Positions 1 through 12,436 are shown, counted from the first letter of the stretch. The stretch is DNA of 64,000 nucleotides from Luteibacter sp. SG786 (GCF_011759605.1 NZ_JAAOYX010000001.1:1913063-1977062); one strand, 5' to 3'. Program-made: numbers and translations. Notes: generated from the sequence alone by a model not told the origin.

Positions 1-90
1 GGCTGAAAGCCGCCGGCCCGGCATAGCAGCGATCCGTCACACGGCAGGTGTCACAAGGTCGCCGCTAAGCCTCCATCAAGCGCGGCCGTC

Positions 91-96
91 TAGAAT
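91..96 (+). promoter_or_regulatory. Possible -10 box before the LAB_N gene
   Basis: The hexamer TAGAAT ends 29 bases before the ATG of the LAB_N-domain gene. The same hexamer occurs 40-60 bases upstream of several other genes here (5383, 33798 on the minus strand, 61775). No convincing -35 box was seen, so this is only a candidate promoter. Confidence 0.3.
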
Positions 97-125
97 GGGC
101 GATCTCGCACGCCCCGGACACCGCC

Positions 126-455
126 ATGCATGAAGCCCTTGCCGACTTTCACCTCCTGACCCTCACGCCCTGGAAGATCATCGGTCTTCTCGGCACGCTG
201 CTCTTCACGGCGCGCTGGTTCGTGCAGTTCTACGCCACGAGGAAGAACAGGAAGGTCACCGTTCCGATGTCCTTCTGGTACCTGTCCGTCAGCGGCAGTG
301 TGCTGACCCTGGCCTATTTCATCTGGGGCAAGAACGATTCGGTGGGCATCATCCAGACGGCCTTCCCGATGCTGGTGTCGTTCTACAACGTGTTCGCGCA
401 CCTGCGGCACAAGGATCGGCAGGAAACGGTCAAGCCAGGCGGTCCGGAGGACTGA
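126..455 (+). CDS. Lipid A biosynthesis N-terminal (LAB_N) domain membrane protein
   Basis: A 109-residue protein with about three membrane segments (roughly residues 18-36, 46-66 and 72-92) separated by short basic loops. Its pattern (KIIGLLGTLLFTARWFVQ, then VPMSFWYLS) matches the small LAB_N domain family, which occurs alone or next to lipid A or polyisoprenyl-phosphate glycan genes. It probably sits in the inner membrane. The exact role of the free-standing family is not established, and no glycosyltransferase partner is adjacent. The ATG at 126 lacks a strong ribosome site. The gene converges on metH, with a palindromic repeat between them. Confidence 0.75.
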   Translation: MHEALADFHLLTLTPWKIIGLLGTLLFTARWFVQFYATRKNRKVTVPMSFWYLSVSGSVLTLAYFIWGKNDSVGIIQTAFPMLVSFYNVFAHLRHKDRQETVKPGGPED

Positions 456-464
456 CCCATTCCC

Positions 465-547
465 TGTGGGAGCCGGCTACGCCGGCGATCCCGCGGCAGC
501 GGGCAAGCTCGTCGCGAGCACACATCGCCGCTGAAGCGGCTCCCACA
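465..547. repeat. REP-like palindromic element, copy 1
   Basis: An 83-bp intergenic element bounded by the inverted heptamers gtgggag and ctcccac. Inside are three short hairpins in a row: gccggc-gccggc, cccgc-gcggg and gccgct-agcggc. Near-identical copies lie at 7251, 17415 (inverted), 19342 and 61651 (inverted). This copy lies between the convergent 3' ends of the LAB_N gene and metH. Confidence 0.85.
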
Positions 548-556
548 CAAAGCCGG

Positions 557-3252
<2,696 letters not shown>

Positions 3253-3256
<4 letters not shown>

Positions 3257-4335
3257 GCGGCTTGCGCGATGTCCTTCAGTGCACGGGGCGGGTAGGGCGC
3301 TACGGCGGCGGCAATGGCCGCGATATGGGCGGGCGTGGTGCCGCAACACCCGCCGACGATGTTGATGAGCCCGTCCGCCGCAAAGCCGCGAATGGTCTCC
3401 GCCATGCTCTCGGGCGTCTCGTCGTACTCACCGAAGGCATTGGGCAGGCCAGCATTCGGGTGGGTGCTGACGGCGCTGCCGGCAATGCGTGCGAGCATCT
3501 GCACGTGGGGGCGAAGGTCTTCGGCGCCGAGGGCGCAGTTCAATCCCACGGATAACGGCTGAATGTGCTCCACCGAGTAGAAGAACGCTTCGGCGGTCTG
3601 GCCGGAGAGGGTACGGCCGGAGCGGTCGGTGATCGTGCCGGAGATCATCACGGGCACCCGCCCGCCCAGTTCATGGAACAGTTCGCTCAGGGCGAACAGT
3701 GCCGCCTTCGCGTTCAACGTGTCGAAGATGGTTTCGACCATGATCGTGTCCGCGCCACCCTCGATCAGCGCGCGCGCGGATTCGATGTAGTTCGTCTTCA
3801 GTTCCTCGAAGGACACGTTCCGGAACCCGGGATCGTTCACGTCGGGCGAGATGGACGCCGTGCGGCTGGTCGGCCCGAGCACGCCGATGACGAAACGTGG
3901 GCGGTCCGGCGTACGCGCGGTCATGGCGTCGCAGGCTTCGCGCGCGATGCGCGCGCCTTCGCGGTTGAGTTCGGGCACCAGGTGTTCGAGGTGATAATCC
4001 GCCTGGCTGACACGCGTGGCGTTGAAGGTGTTCGTTTCGATGAAGTCTGCACCCGCTTCCAGGTACGCCTCGTGCACGCCGCGGATGATGTCCGGCTGGG
4101 TAAGCAGGAGCAGATCGTTGTTGCCCTTCAGGTCGCACTCGCCCGGATGATCGTGCCCGTGGTCGTGCGCGCTGTCGTGGCCCCCCGCGAAGCGTTCGCC
4201 GCGGTAGCCGGATTCGTCGAGCTTGTGCTTCTGGAGCATGGTGCCCATGCCGCCGTCGAGGATCATGATGCGCTCGGCCAGGCCCTTCTGGATAAGGGCG
4301 ACACGATCCGGGTGAAGCCAGGGGAGTTGGCTCAT
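3253..4335 (-). CDS. Methionine synthase, homocysteine-binding half (split MetH)
   Basis: A 360-residue homocysteine S-methyltransferase barrel matching the N-terminal module of MetH. Zinc ligands are visible as Cys in [10 protein letters not shown] and the Cys pair in [11 protein letters not shown] near the C-terminus. The start MSQLPWLHP at 4335 overlaps the upstream regulator stop by ATGA. An insertion between RGERFA (45-50) and CDLKGNND (67-74) carries five histidines alternating with acidic residues (His53, 57, 59, 61, 63). It is absent from E. coli MetH at the equivalent place, where the two motifs are almost adjacent. It probably docks with the product of the downstream metH half to transfer methyl from B12 to homocysteine. 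Confidence 0.93.
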
Positions 4336-5276
4336 GGTGCATCCTCCGTGGAAGGCTTGCGGGCAAGCAGGCTGATGACTTCGAAATGCGGCGCGCGGCG
4401 CTCGCGGCTCAGGCGTTCGCAACTGACCACCTCCAGGCCCGCTTTTGTCGCCATGGCGGCGAGGGCGTCGCAGGTGAATCCGAGGTTGCGATGGTCGAAC
4501 GGTTCGACGACGGCGCGGTGGTCGTGTTCGCCCAGCGTGGACGCGAGCACCCGGCCACCCGGCTTCAGCACCCGGCCCACCTCGGCGAACACCTTCTGCG
4601 GGTCGGTCGAGTAGGTGAGGGCGTGCAGCAGCAGCACAAGGTCGAACCGGCGATCGCCCAAGTCGAGCGCATGCATGTCGCCCGTGCGCACATCGACATT
4701 CGCGAAGCCGGAAAGCCGCTGCCGAGCCGCCTCGACCACGCGTTCGGAGCTGTCGATGCAGACGATGGAATGTGCATGCGGAGCCAGCAGCTCCGCCGTG
4801 ACGCCGTCGCCGGAAGCAATGTCCAGCACGTCGCCCGTCGTGAGCAACTGGAGCAGGGAACGCGCCAATGTTTCCCACGTGCGGCCCGGCGAGTAGTGTC
4901 GCTCCATGTCGCCGGCCACGGTGTCGGCCCAACCCTCGGCGCGTGCACGTTGGGCCAGCACCGCCGGCAGTCGCTCGGCGTCCTCGCGCAGGAGGGCGTC
5001 GCTCAGCGTGTCGCGAAGGGAAGCCACCAGTGCCGCGAGCGTCGGATCGGCTTCAGCGTTGGCACGGTAATAAGCGGACACGCCGGCACGCCGATCACGC
5101 ACCAGCTCCGCTTCCTTGAGCTTGGCCAGGTGGGTGGACACGCGCGGCTGGGCCAGGTGCAGGACGGCAGCCAGTTCCGCCACGGTCAGCTCCTCGCGGT
5201 CAAGCAGGGCGAGAAGGCGGACACGGGTGGGATCGGCCAGGAGCCGCAGCGCCGTGGAGGCCGTGGACAGATCCAT
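4332..5276 (-). CDS. ArsR-family regulator fused to a SAM-dependent methyltransferase
   Basis: A 314-residue two-domain protein. Residues 1-95 form an ArsR-type winged helix ([13 protein letters not shown], then the recognition helix [18 protein letters not shown]). Residues 140-310 form a class I methyltransferase fold with VLDIASGDG as the SAM-binding loop and VLKPGGRVL after it. It is the first gene of an operon with both metH halves, overlapping the next gene by ATGA. A SAM- or SAH-binding domain on the repressor of the methionine synthase operon suggests direct sensing of the methyl cycle. ArsR-family SahR regulators are known to control such genes, but identity with SahR is inferred. 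A perfect palindrome lies 11 bases before the start codon. Confidence 0.88.
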   Translation of the reverse strand: MDLSTASTALRLLADPTRVRLLALLDREELTVAELAAVLHLAQPRVSTHLAKLKEAELVRDRRAGVSAYYRANAEADPTLAALVASLRDTLSDALLREDAERLPAVLAQRARAEGWADTVAGDMERHYSPGRTWETLARSLLQLLTTGDVLDIASGDGVTAELLAPHAHSIVCIDSSERVVEAARQRLSGFANVDVRTGDMHALDLGDRRFDLVLLLHALTYSTDPQKVFAEVGRVLKPGGRVLASTLGEHDHRAVVEPFDHRNLGFTCDALAAMATKAGLEVVSCERLSRERRAPHFEVISLLARKPSTEDAP

Positions 5277-5286
5277 CCAACATCCT

Positions 5287-5300
5287 TATATCGCGATATA
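5287..5300. promoter_or_regulatory. Perfect 14-bp palindrome, likely autoregulatory operator
   Basis: The sequence tatatcgcgatata is an exact palindrome in an otherwise GC-rich region. It sits 10 bases upstream of the ATG of the ArsR-methyltransferase gene, directly before its ribosome site AAGGAT (minus strand). Winged-helix ArsR dimers bind AT-rich palindromes of this kind, so operator function for the regulator-metH operon is the natural reading. It is not experimentally known. Confidence 0.6.
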
Positions 5301-5382
5301 GAGATACATAGGATGCGGGCAGCATGCACGGCCGTCAAGGCCACATGTTGCAGTGCACGGCGGCAAGCCGGCAAACGACCGT

Positions 5383-5388
5383 TAGAAT
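5383..5388 (+). promoter_or_regulatory. Possible -10 box for the acyl-CoA dehydrogenase gene
   Basis: TAGAAT lies 57 bases before the ATG at 5446, in the divergent region shared with the ArsR-metH operon. No clear -35 element was seen. Confidence 0.3.
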
Positions 5389-5445
5389 GGTGGGCTTGTC
5401 TCCACCCCAAGACAGCCGCCCATCCGGGTGGCCAGAGGAACACCC

Positions 5446-6606
<1,161 letters not shown>

Positions 6607-6644
6607 GCGAAGCCCCGTGCGCGACATGGCTTGAAGTCGCGCCT

Positions 6645-6755
6645 TAGTAGGAGCGCGCCCTGCGCGCGACCGCTTTTCGCACCTGTCCTCGAGCTGGCGC
6701 GCCAGCTCCGGGGCACGGCCTCAAAACATGTCGCGCGCAGGGCGCGCTCCTACTA
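6645..6755. repeat. Long inverted repeat with nested palindrome
   Basis: Two 26-bp arms (6645-6670 and 6730-6755) are perfect inverted copies of each other and begin tagtaggagcgcgccctgcg. The 59-bp centre holds a separate perfect 18-bp palindrome, gagctggcgcgccagctc (6691-6708). The transcript could form a long cruciform hairpin. It follows the acyl-CoA dehydrogenase gene and could end transcription or be a REP-type mobile element. It differs in sequence from the 83-bp family. Confidence 0.85.
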
Positions 6756-6789
6756 AGCTCACCCCCAGGCCTTGCCCTGGGGAGCTTCC

Positions 6790-7221
6790 ATGATCGATCA
6801 CACCGGTGTCACCGTCAGTGACTTCGAGCGCAGCAAGCGGTTCTACGAGGCCACCCTGGCCGCCATCCACTACGAGCTGCTTGCCATCCTCCCCGCGAAC
6901 GTCACCGGCCGTACCGATGTCGCCGGCTTCGGCGAAGGGGGCAAGCCGGACTTCTGGATCTACCAGGGCGAACCGAACCGGCCGCCGGTCCACGTCGCGT
7001 TCCGCGTCGAGAGCCGCAAACTCGTTCACGCCTTCCACGAGGCCGCCATCGCCGCGGGCGGTCGCGACAACGGGCCGCCAGGGCCCCGCTCGCATTACCA
7101 CGAAGGCTATTACGGCGCGTTCGTGCTCGACCCCGACGGCCACAACATCGAAGCGGTGTTCCACGGAGGTTCGCTGGTCCACAGGGACCTGAGCCAGACG
7201 GATCCCCGGGCGGCGAAATAA
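6790..7221 (+). CDS. VOC-family (glyoxalase/bleomycin resistance-like) protein
   Basis: A 143-residue single-chain vicinal-oxygen-chelate protein. It opens with a beta strand carrying a metal-ligand-type His (IDHTGVTV) and has VHVAFRV at mid-chain and the closing signature FVLDPDGHNIEAVFH. Family members are metal-dependent lyases, dioxygenases or drug-binding proteins; the substrate cannot be told here. ATG 6790 was preferred over an ATG six codons upstream because a ribosome site (ggggag) lies just before it. It is flanked by palindromic repeats on both sides. Confidence 0.85.
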   Translation: MIDHTGVTVSDFERSKRFYEATLAAIHYELLAILPANVTGRTDVAGFGEGGKPDFWIYQGEPNRPPVHVAFRVESRKLVHAFHEAAIAAGGRDNGPPGPRSHYHEGYYGAFVLDPDGHNIEAVFHGGSLVHRDLSQTDPRAAK

Positions 7222-7250
7222 CGACGGTAGGTAGCGCCAAAGCTCTTTGT

Positions 7251-7328
7251 GTGGGAGCCGGCTATGCCGGCGATCCCGTGGCAGCGGGCATTCTCGCGAC
7301 CACGTATCGCCGCTGAAGCGGCTCCTAT
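7251..7328. repeat. REP-like palindromic element, copy 2
   Basis: Same triple-hairpin element and orientation as at 465, with a few substitutions (gtggcagcggg in the central hairpin and a decayed right end, ctcctat). It lies between the convergent VOC gene and the RND permease gene. Confidence 0.82.
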
Positions 7329-7385
7329 GGGCGAGCCCAGGCGTCGCGACGTCGGCGGAGGCACGGTGTCTCCCCGGTGATGCGT

Positions 7386-7417
7386 AAAAAAAAGCCCGGC
7401 TTGCGCCGGGCTTTTTC
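7386..7417. terminator. Bidirectional Rho-independent terminator
   Basis: The stem agcccggc/gccgggct (7393-7412) with a ttgc loop is flanked by a run of A on the left and a run of T on the right, so it can terminate transcripts in both directions. It directly follows the stop codon of the leftward RND permease gene (7419) and also ends rightward transcription from the VOC gene. Confidence 0.85.
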
Positions 7418-7418
7418 G

Positions 7419-10400
7419 TTACGGACGGTCGATGCCCCGTCTTGGATCCGAATCGAAGGCTCGTACGTCGCCGACGTTCGGGGCGTGCGGGCCGACTGTC
7501 GTCGACGGGTTGCCGCCACCCTGCGGACCGTTGCCGCCGCCATGCGGGCCATGACCGTCGCCGTCCGGGCCGTCGCCATGGAGACCTCGGTGCGATACCT
7601 CGTCCAGCTTGTCGCCCAGCATGCGGCGCACCGACACGTAGAACACCGGGATCAGCAGCAGGCCGAGGAACGTCGCGAACAGCATGCCGCCGATGACGCC
7701 CGTGCCGATCGCGTGGCGGGAGTTCGCACCCGCGCCGGTGGAGATCGCCAGCGGGAACACGCCGAGGATGAAGGCCAGCGAGGTCATCAGGATGGGGCGG
7801 AGTCGCAGGCGGGCCGCCTCGACCACGCCGTCGCGCAGCGTCTTGCCGGCCTGCTGCTGCTCCACCGCGAATTCCACGATCAGGATCGCGTTCTTCGCCG
7901 CCAGACCGATGACGGTGATCATGCCGATCTTGAAGTAGATGTCGTTCGGCAGACCGCGCAGCATCGAGAACACGACCGTACCCAGGATGCCCAGCGGCAC
8001 CACCAGAAGCACGGAGACGGGGATGGACCAGCTCTCGTAAAGAGCGGCCAGGCAGAGGAACACGATCACCACGGACAGCGCCAGGAGCATCGTCGAGGAG
8101 TTGCCCGAAAGGATTTCCTGGTACGACTGGCCCGTCCAGTCGTAACCGAAGCCCTTGGGCAGCTTGTCGTTGACGATGCCTTCGACGATCTGCATGGCCT
8201 GGCCGGTGGAGTATCCGGGCGCCTGGTTGCCGACGATTTCCACCGCCGAGTAGCCGTTGTAGCGGTTGAGCGTGGGCGCCGCGATCGTCCACTTCGAGTC
8301 CACTACCGTGGACAGCGGGATCATGGAGTTGTCCACCGACGAGGTGGTGCTCGCCACGTTGGAGCTATCGGTCGACGTACCCGACGAGGCCGAGGCGAGG
8401 GTGCTCGGGGTGAAGATGTGCGAGAACGCGTCGGTGCCCATGCGATACGGCGCATCGGCCTGCAGCATCACGCGCTTCACGCGGCCTTCGTACGAGAAGT
8501 CGTTGACGTATACCGGCGCCAGCGTGAGCTGGATGGCGGTATAGATGTCGCTGACCGACAGGCCCATCGTCTGGGCTTGCGTACGATCCACGTGCAGCTG
8601 CAGCAGCGGTGCGTCTTCCAGCGTGTTCGGGCGCACGCCTACCAGCGCGCTGTTCTGCGCGGCGGCGCCGAGCAGGATGTTACGGGCCTGGGTCAGCTGG
8701 TCGCGCGACTGGCCGGAGCGGGCCTGCAGGTACATGTCGATACCGCCGAACTGCGACAGGCCGCGGATCGTGGGCAGGTTCACCACGAAGATCGTGGCAT
8801 CGCGCACGGCCTGCATCTTGCCGTTTGCCTGCTGGATGAATTCCGTGGCGGTCAGGTCGCGGTCGCCCCAGTCCTTCAGGCGGATGAAGGACATGCCCAC
8901 GTTCTCGCCCTGGCCCACGAAGCTGAAGCCGGAGATCTGGAAGACGCCGTCCACTGCGGGATCCTTCAGCAGGATCGCGCGCTGCTCGGCCATGACCTTC
9001 TCGGTACGGGCAATGCTGGAACCCGGCGGGAGCTGCACGATGGCCAGTGCGTAGCCCTGGTCCTCGTCGGGCACGAAGCTGGTCGGAAGGCGTACGAACA
9101 GGAAGCCGCACACCACCGCGATCAGCACGAACACCACCATCCAGCGGGGTGCATGGCGCACGGCCCCGCCCACGTGACCGGAATAGGTGTGCGTCACCCA
9201 GTCGAACACCTGGTTGAACTTGCGATAGACGATGTTCTTCTTTTCGCCGTGCTCGTGCCGGAGGATCGTGGCGCACAGGGCGGGCGTGAACGACAGCGCG
9301 AGGAAGGCGGAGAAGCCCATCGACACCGCGATCGTCAGCGCGAACTGCTTGTAGATGATGCCCGAGGCACCCGGCTGCAGCGCCGAGGGCACGAACACGG
9401 CCGCCAGCACCACGGTGATCGCGATCACCGCGCCGGTGATCTGGCCCATGGCCTTGCGCGTGGCTTCCTTCGGCGAGAGTCCTTCCTCGGACATGATGCG
9501 CTCGACGTTCTCGATCACCACGATGGCGTCGTCCACGACGATACCGATGGCGAGCACCATGCCGAACAGCGTCAGCTGGTTGATCGTGAAGCCGAGCGGC
9601 GACAGGCCCAGGAAGGTGCCGAGCAGGGCCACCGGGATGACCAGGGTCGGAATGATCGTGGCGCGGAAGTTCTGCAGGAACAGCAGCATCACGAGGAAGA
9701 CGAGGATGATCGCCTCCACCAGCGTGTGCACCACTTCCTCGATGGAGATGGTCACGAACTTCGTGGTGTCGTACGGGGCGAACCACGTCACGCCGTCCGG
9801 GAAGCTCCTGGACAGTTCTTCCATCTTGGCGCGCACGGCGTTCGCCACGTCCAGCGCGTTCGCGCCGGGCAGCAGCTGCACGCCGAACGAACCGGTGGCC
9901 GTGCCGTTCCACTGCGCGTTGAAGCCGTAGGTCTGCGGGCCGAGTTCGACGCGCGCCACGTCCTTCAGGCGAACCACGGTGCCGTCGTTGTTGGCACGGA
10001 GGATGATGTTGGAGAACTCGTCGGGCGTGGTAAAGCGGCCTTCCGCCGACACCGTGGCACTGAAGCCCTGGCCGTTCACGGCCGGATCGGTACCGACGGA
10101 GCCCGCGGCGAACTGCACGTTCTGCGTGCTGAGCGCGTTGCGCAGATCGGTGGCCGAGAGGCCGTAGCCGCGCAGCTTGTCGGGGTTGAGCCAGATGCGC
10201 ATGGCATATTCGGCGCCCAGCTGGCGCGTGTTGCCCACGCCCGGGATACGCGCGATCTGGTCGAGCACCTGCGACGACACGATGTCGGTCAGACGGTTAC
10301 CGTCGATAGCCGGGTTGGTCGAGGTGAGCGCGATGAACATCAGGAAGTCCGGATTGGACTTCGCCACCACGACACCCTGCTGCGTCACTTCCGAGGGAAG

Positions 10401-10751
10401 GCGCGGCGTGGCGAGGGCCACCTTGTTCTGCACCTGCACCTGGGCGATGTCCGGATCGGTGCCCGTTTCGAAGGTGAGCGTGACGGTCGCCGTGCCGCTG
10501 GAACTGGAAGCGGACGAGAAGTAGAGCAGGTGGTCGATACCCGTCAGCTGCTGCTCGATGACCTGCGTCACGGTTTTCTCGGTCGTGTCCGCGCTCGCAC
10601 CCGGATAGGTCGCCGTAACGACGACCTGAGGCGGGGCGATGTTCGGATACGACTCGATACCCATGTTGAGCAGGGAGATCGTGCCGCACAGGCTGATCAG
10701 GATCGCCACCACCCACGCGAAGATGGGGCGGTCGATGAAGAAACTCGGCAT
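7419..10751 (-). CDS. RND multidrug efflux permease, HAE1 (AcrB/MexB) family
   Basis: A 1,110-residue inner-membrane drug/proton antiporter. N-terminal FFIDRPIFAWVVAI is the family opening helix. The proton-relay Asp pair is present in GIVVDDAIVVIENV (TM4), and the repeated half has IGLAAKNAILIVEFA. Two large periplasmic loops follow TM1 and TM7. It lies 12 bases after the adaptor gene, so the pair forms one operon ending at the terminator at 7386. A Gly/His/Pro-rich tail of about 65 residues extends past the usual C-terminus of AcrB-type proteins (DGHGPHGGGNGPQGGG and similar). No TolC/OprM-type gene is nearby, so it must borrow an outer-membrane channel encoded elsewhere. Confidence 0.95.
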   Translation of the reverse strand: MPSFFIDRPIFAWVVAILISLCGTISLLNMGIESYPNIAPPQVVVTATYPGASADTTEKTVTQVIEQQLTGIDHLLYFSSASSSSGTATVTLTFETGTDPDIAQVQVQNKVALATPRLPSEVTQQGVVVAKSNPDFLMFIALTSTNPAIDGNRLTDIVSSQVLDQIARIPGVGNTRQLGAEYAMRIWLNPDKLRGYGLSATDLRNALSTQNVQFAAGSVGTDPAVNGQGFSATVSAEGRFTTPDEFSNIILRANNDGTVVRLKDVARVELGPQTYGFNAQWNGTATGSFGVQLLPGANALDVANAVRAKMEELSRSFPDGVTWFAPYDTTKFVTISIEEVVHTLVEAIILVFLVMLLFLQNFRATIIPTLVIPVALLGTFLGLSPLGFTINQLTLFGMVLAIGIVVDDAIVVIENVERIMSEEGLSPKEATRKAMGQITGAVIAITVVLAAVFVPSALQPGASGIIYKQFALTIAVSMGFSAFLALSFTPALCATILRHEHGEKKNIVYRKFNQVFDWVTHTYSGHVGGAVRHAPRWMVVFVLIAVVCGFLFVRLPTSFVPDEDQGYALAIVQLPPGSSIARTEKVMAEQRAILLKDPAVDGVFQISGFSFVGQGENVGMSFIRLKDWGDRDLTATEFIQQANGKMQAVRDATIFVVNLPTIRGLSQFGGIDMYLQARSGQSRDQLTQARNILLGAAAQNSALVGVRPNTLEDAPLLQLHVDRTQAQTMGLSVSDIYTAIQLTLAPVYVNDFSYEGRVKRVMLQADAPYRMGTDAFSHIFTPSTLASASSGTSTDSSNVASTTSSVDNSMIPLSTVVDSKWTIAAPTLNRYNGYSAVEIVGNQAPGYSTGQAMQIVEGIVNDKLPKGFGYDWTGQSYQEILSGNSSTMLLALSVVIVFLCLAALYESWSIPVSVLLVVPLGILGTVVFSMLRGLPNDIYFKIGMITVIGLAAKNAILIVEFAVEQQQAGKTLRDGVVEAARLRLRPILMTSLAFILGVFPLAISTGAGANSRHAIGTGVIGGMLFATFLGLLLIPVFYVSVRRMLGDKLDEVSHRGLHGDGPDGDGHGPHGGGNGPQGGGNPSTTVGPHAPNVGDVRAFDSDPRRGIDRP

Positions 10752-10763
10752 GTCGGTTTCCTT

Positions 10764-11987
10764 TTACTGCTTGCCGGCGGAGGCGTCGGCACCGGGGCCG
10801 GCGGCTGCCGCTGGGGCCGCCTGGGCGGGGGACGCCTTCACGGGCGCGTTCTCCCTCGCCTTCGGCAGGCCCTGGACGATGATCTGGTCGCCCGGCTTCA
10901 GGCCGCCGGTGACCACCCAGTTGGAGCCGCTGAGGCGGTCGGCCTTGATCGGGCGACGGACGGCGGCGGAGGGTATCTTGACGTCGGCCCCGGTCTTCGG
11001 GTCCTTGGCGTGGCCTTCGCCGACGACCATCACGTAGGCGTCGTTGGCGTCGCGCAGCACGGCCGCCTGCGGCACGAGGAACACGTTGTGCAGGTCGCCG
11101 AGCGTGGCCTTCACCGTCACGAACTGGCCGGGCAGCAAGCGCTGGTCCGGGTTTTCGAGCAGCGCACGCAGGTTCACGGTACCGGTCTGCGGGTTCACCG
11201 TGGCCGAGGAGAAGTCGAGGGTGCCCTGCTTATCGTAGGGGGAGCCGTCCGGGAGCTGGATGTTCACCGTGGCCTTGTCCGTCGGCGACAGCGTGGCGGC
11301 ACCGGCGGCCGCGGCGCGGCGCATGGCGTCCAGGTCGGAGACCGAGACGCTGAAGTTCACGTACAGCTTGTCGATCTGGTCCACCCGGGTGAGCAGGGTG
11401 GTCTCGCCCTGTCCCACCAGGGCGCCCTCGGTCACCTGCTGCTGGCCGGCGCGGCCGTCGATCGGCGACACCACGTCGGTGAACCCGAGGTTGATGCGGG
11501 CCGATTCGGCGTTGGCCTGGGCCTGCTTCACGGCGGCGTTGGCCGTGCGCTCGTTCGCCTCGGCGGTGTCGAGGTCCTGCCGGGACACGTAGTTCTTCCC
11601 GATCAGGCCGCGGGCGCGGTCGGCCTGGGCCTTGGCGTTGACGGCCGAGGCGCGGGTAGAGGCGAGGTTGGCGAGCTGCGCGTCAAGTTCCGCCTTGAGC
11701 GGCTGCGGGTCGATCTGGAACAGCTTCTGGCCGGCCTTGACGTCCGAGCCTTCCTCATAAAGGCGATGCAGGAGGATGCCGGGCACGCGGGCGCGCACGT
11801 CGGCCGTGCGGTAGGCGGACAGGCGGCCCACCTGGTCCTGGACCAGCGGGGCGTCCTGGGGTTGTGCGGTGATGACGCCTACTTCGGGCGGAGGCGGCTG
11901 CTGCGGGGCTTCCTGCTTGTGGCAGGCGGCAAGCGCCGCAGCGAGGCCGAGGGCCAGCAGGGACGAGCGCAGGGGCAGGGGAGTCAT
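10764..11987 (-). CDS. RND efflux periplasmic adaptor lipoprotein (AcrA/MexA type)
   Basis: A 407-residue membrane-fusion protein. The signal peptide ends in a lipobox (LAAC, Cys about residue 22), so it is anchored as a lipoprotein. It has the barrel-sandwich lipoyl half-motifs (VRARVPGILL and VVSPIDGRAG), an alpha-helical hairpin rich in Ala/Gln between them, then beta-barrel and membrane-proximal domains. An Ala/Pro-rich C-terminal tail follows residue 375. It bridges the permease and an outer-membrane channel. No regulator gene flanks it; the upstream 449 bases hold a candidate promoter. Confidence 0.93.
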   Translation of the reverse strand: MTPLPLRSSLLALGLAAALAACHKQEAPQQPPPPEVGVITAQPQDAPLVQDQVGRLSAYRTADVRARVPGILLHRLYEEGSDVKAGQKLFQIDPQPLKAELDAQLANLASTRASAVNAKAQADRARGLIGKNYVSRQDLDTAEANERTANAAVKQAQANAESARINLGFTDVVSPIDGRAGQQQVTEGALVGQGETTLLTRVDQIDKLYVNFSVSVSDLDAMRRAAAAGAATLSPTDKATVNIQLPDGSPYDKQGTLDFSSATVNPQTGTVNLRALLENPDQRLLPGQFVTVKATLGDLHNVFLVPQAAVLRDANDAYVMVVGEGHAKDPKTGADVKIPSAAVRRPIKADRLSGSNWVVTGGLKPGDQIIVQGLPKARENAPVKASPAQAAPAAAAGPGADASAGKQ

Positions 11988-12436
11988 GAGAACTTCGTTC
12001 CTTTTCCAGGTTTCTTGTTCGTTTGCGCTGCCGCACCCGGAGGGTGCCGCCGCTCGCAGGCATGCTTACAGTTACTGTGTGTCCCGCCCACTCGTCACGT
12101 GCCTTCCGGCCTCTTGTGTGTGCCTAAAGGACGCCCGTGGCGCGCCGAGCCCTCGACGCAGCCGTGTGCACGATTCAGCACGTAAGTATACCGTCCAGTT
12201 TAGAATCTCCGGCGAGGCAACGTCAACGGGTCGTTCAAGCCGTTCGCGCGCGAATTGGTGCGATGCACACGATGTCCCCGTTCGTCACTGCCCAACCAAT
12301 CCGGCATCGGCTGCATTCCGGTGCGGCGATGCAGTGAAAAAACGCCGACGCGCATCATCTTTCGGTGTGGCTACATGACGCCCGTGGGAGCTATGCTTTC
12401 ACGGATTTCCGTCCTCCCCACATCGATAATCCGCCC
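11988..12436. other. Divergent intergenic region between efflux and gdh genes
   Basis: These 449 bases separate two divergent genes and hold no convincing coding sequence: the short ORFs in it lack ribosome sites and family resemblance. It should contain promoters for both directions. The AT-richer stretch 12180-12226 is the best candidate for regulation of the efflux pair. A tract of six A at 12338-12343 precedes the gdh start region. Confidence 0.6.
12197..12226 (-). promoter_or_regulatory. Candidate promoter of the RND efflux operon
   Basis: Read leftward: TTGACG (12226-12221), an 18-bp spacer, then TAAACT (12202-12197). It is followed at once by GGACGGTATACTTAC, a motif of the kind found at TetR-regulated efflux promoters. 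No TetR gene lies nearby, so a remote regulator would be needed. The call rests on sequence resemblance only. Confidence 0.4.

Noticed and set aside
12365-12436. N-terminal extension of the glutamate dehydrogenase frame
   Set aside because: The extra 24 residues precede the family-like start MNAIRAA, are not similar in composition to the protein and have no ribosome site.
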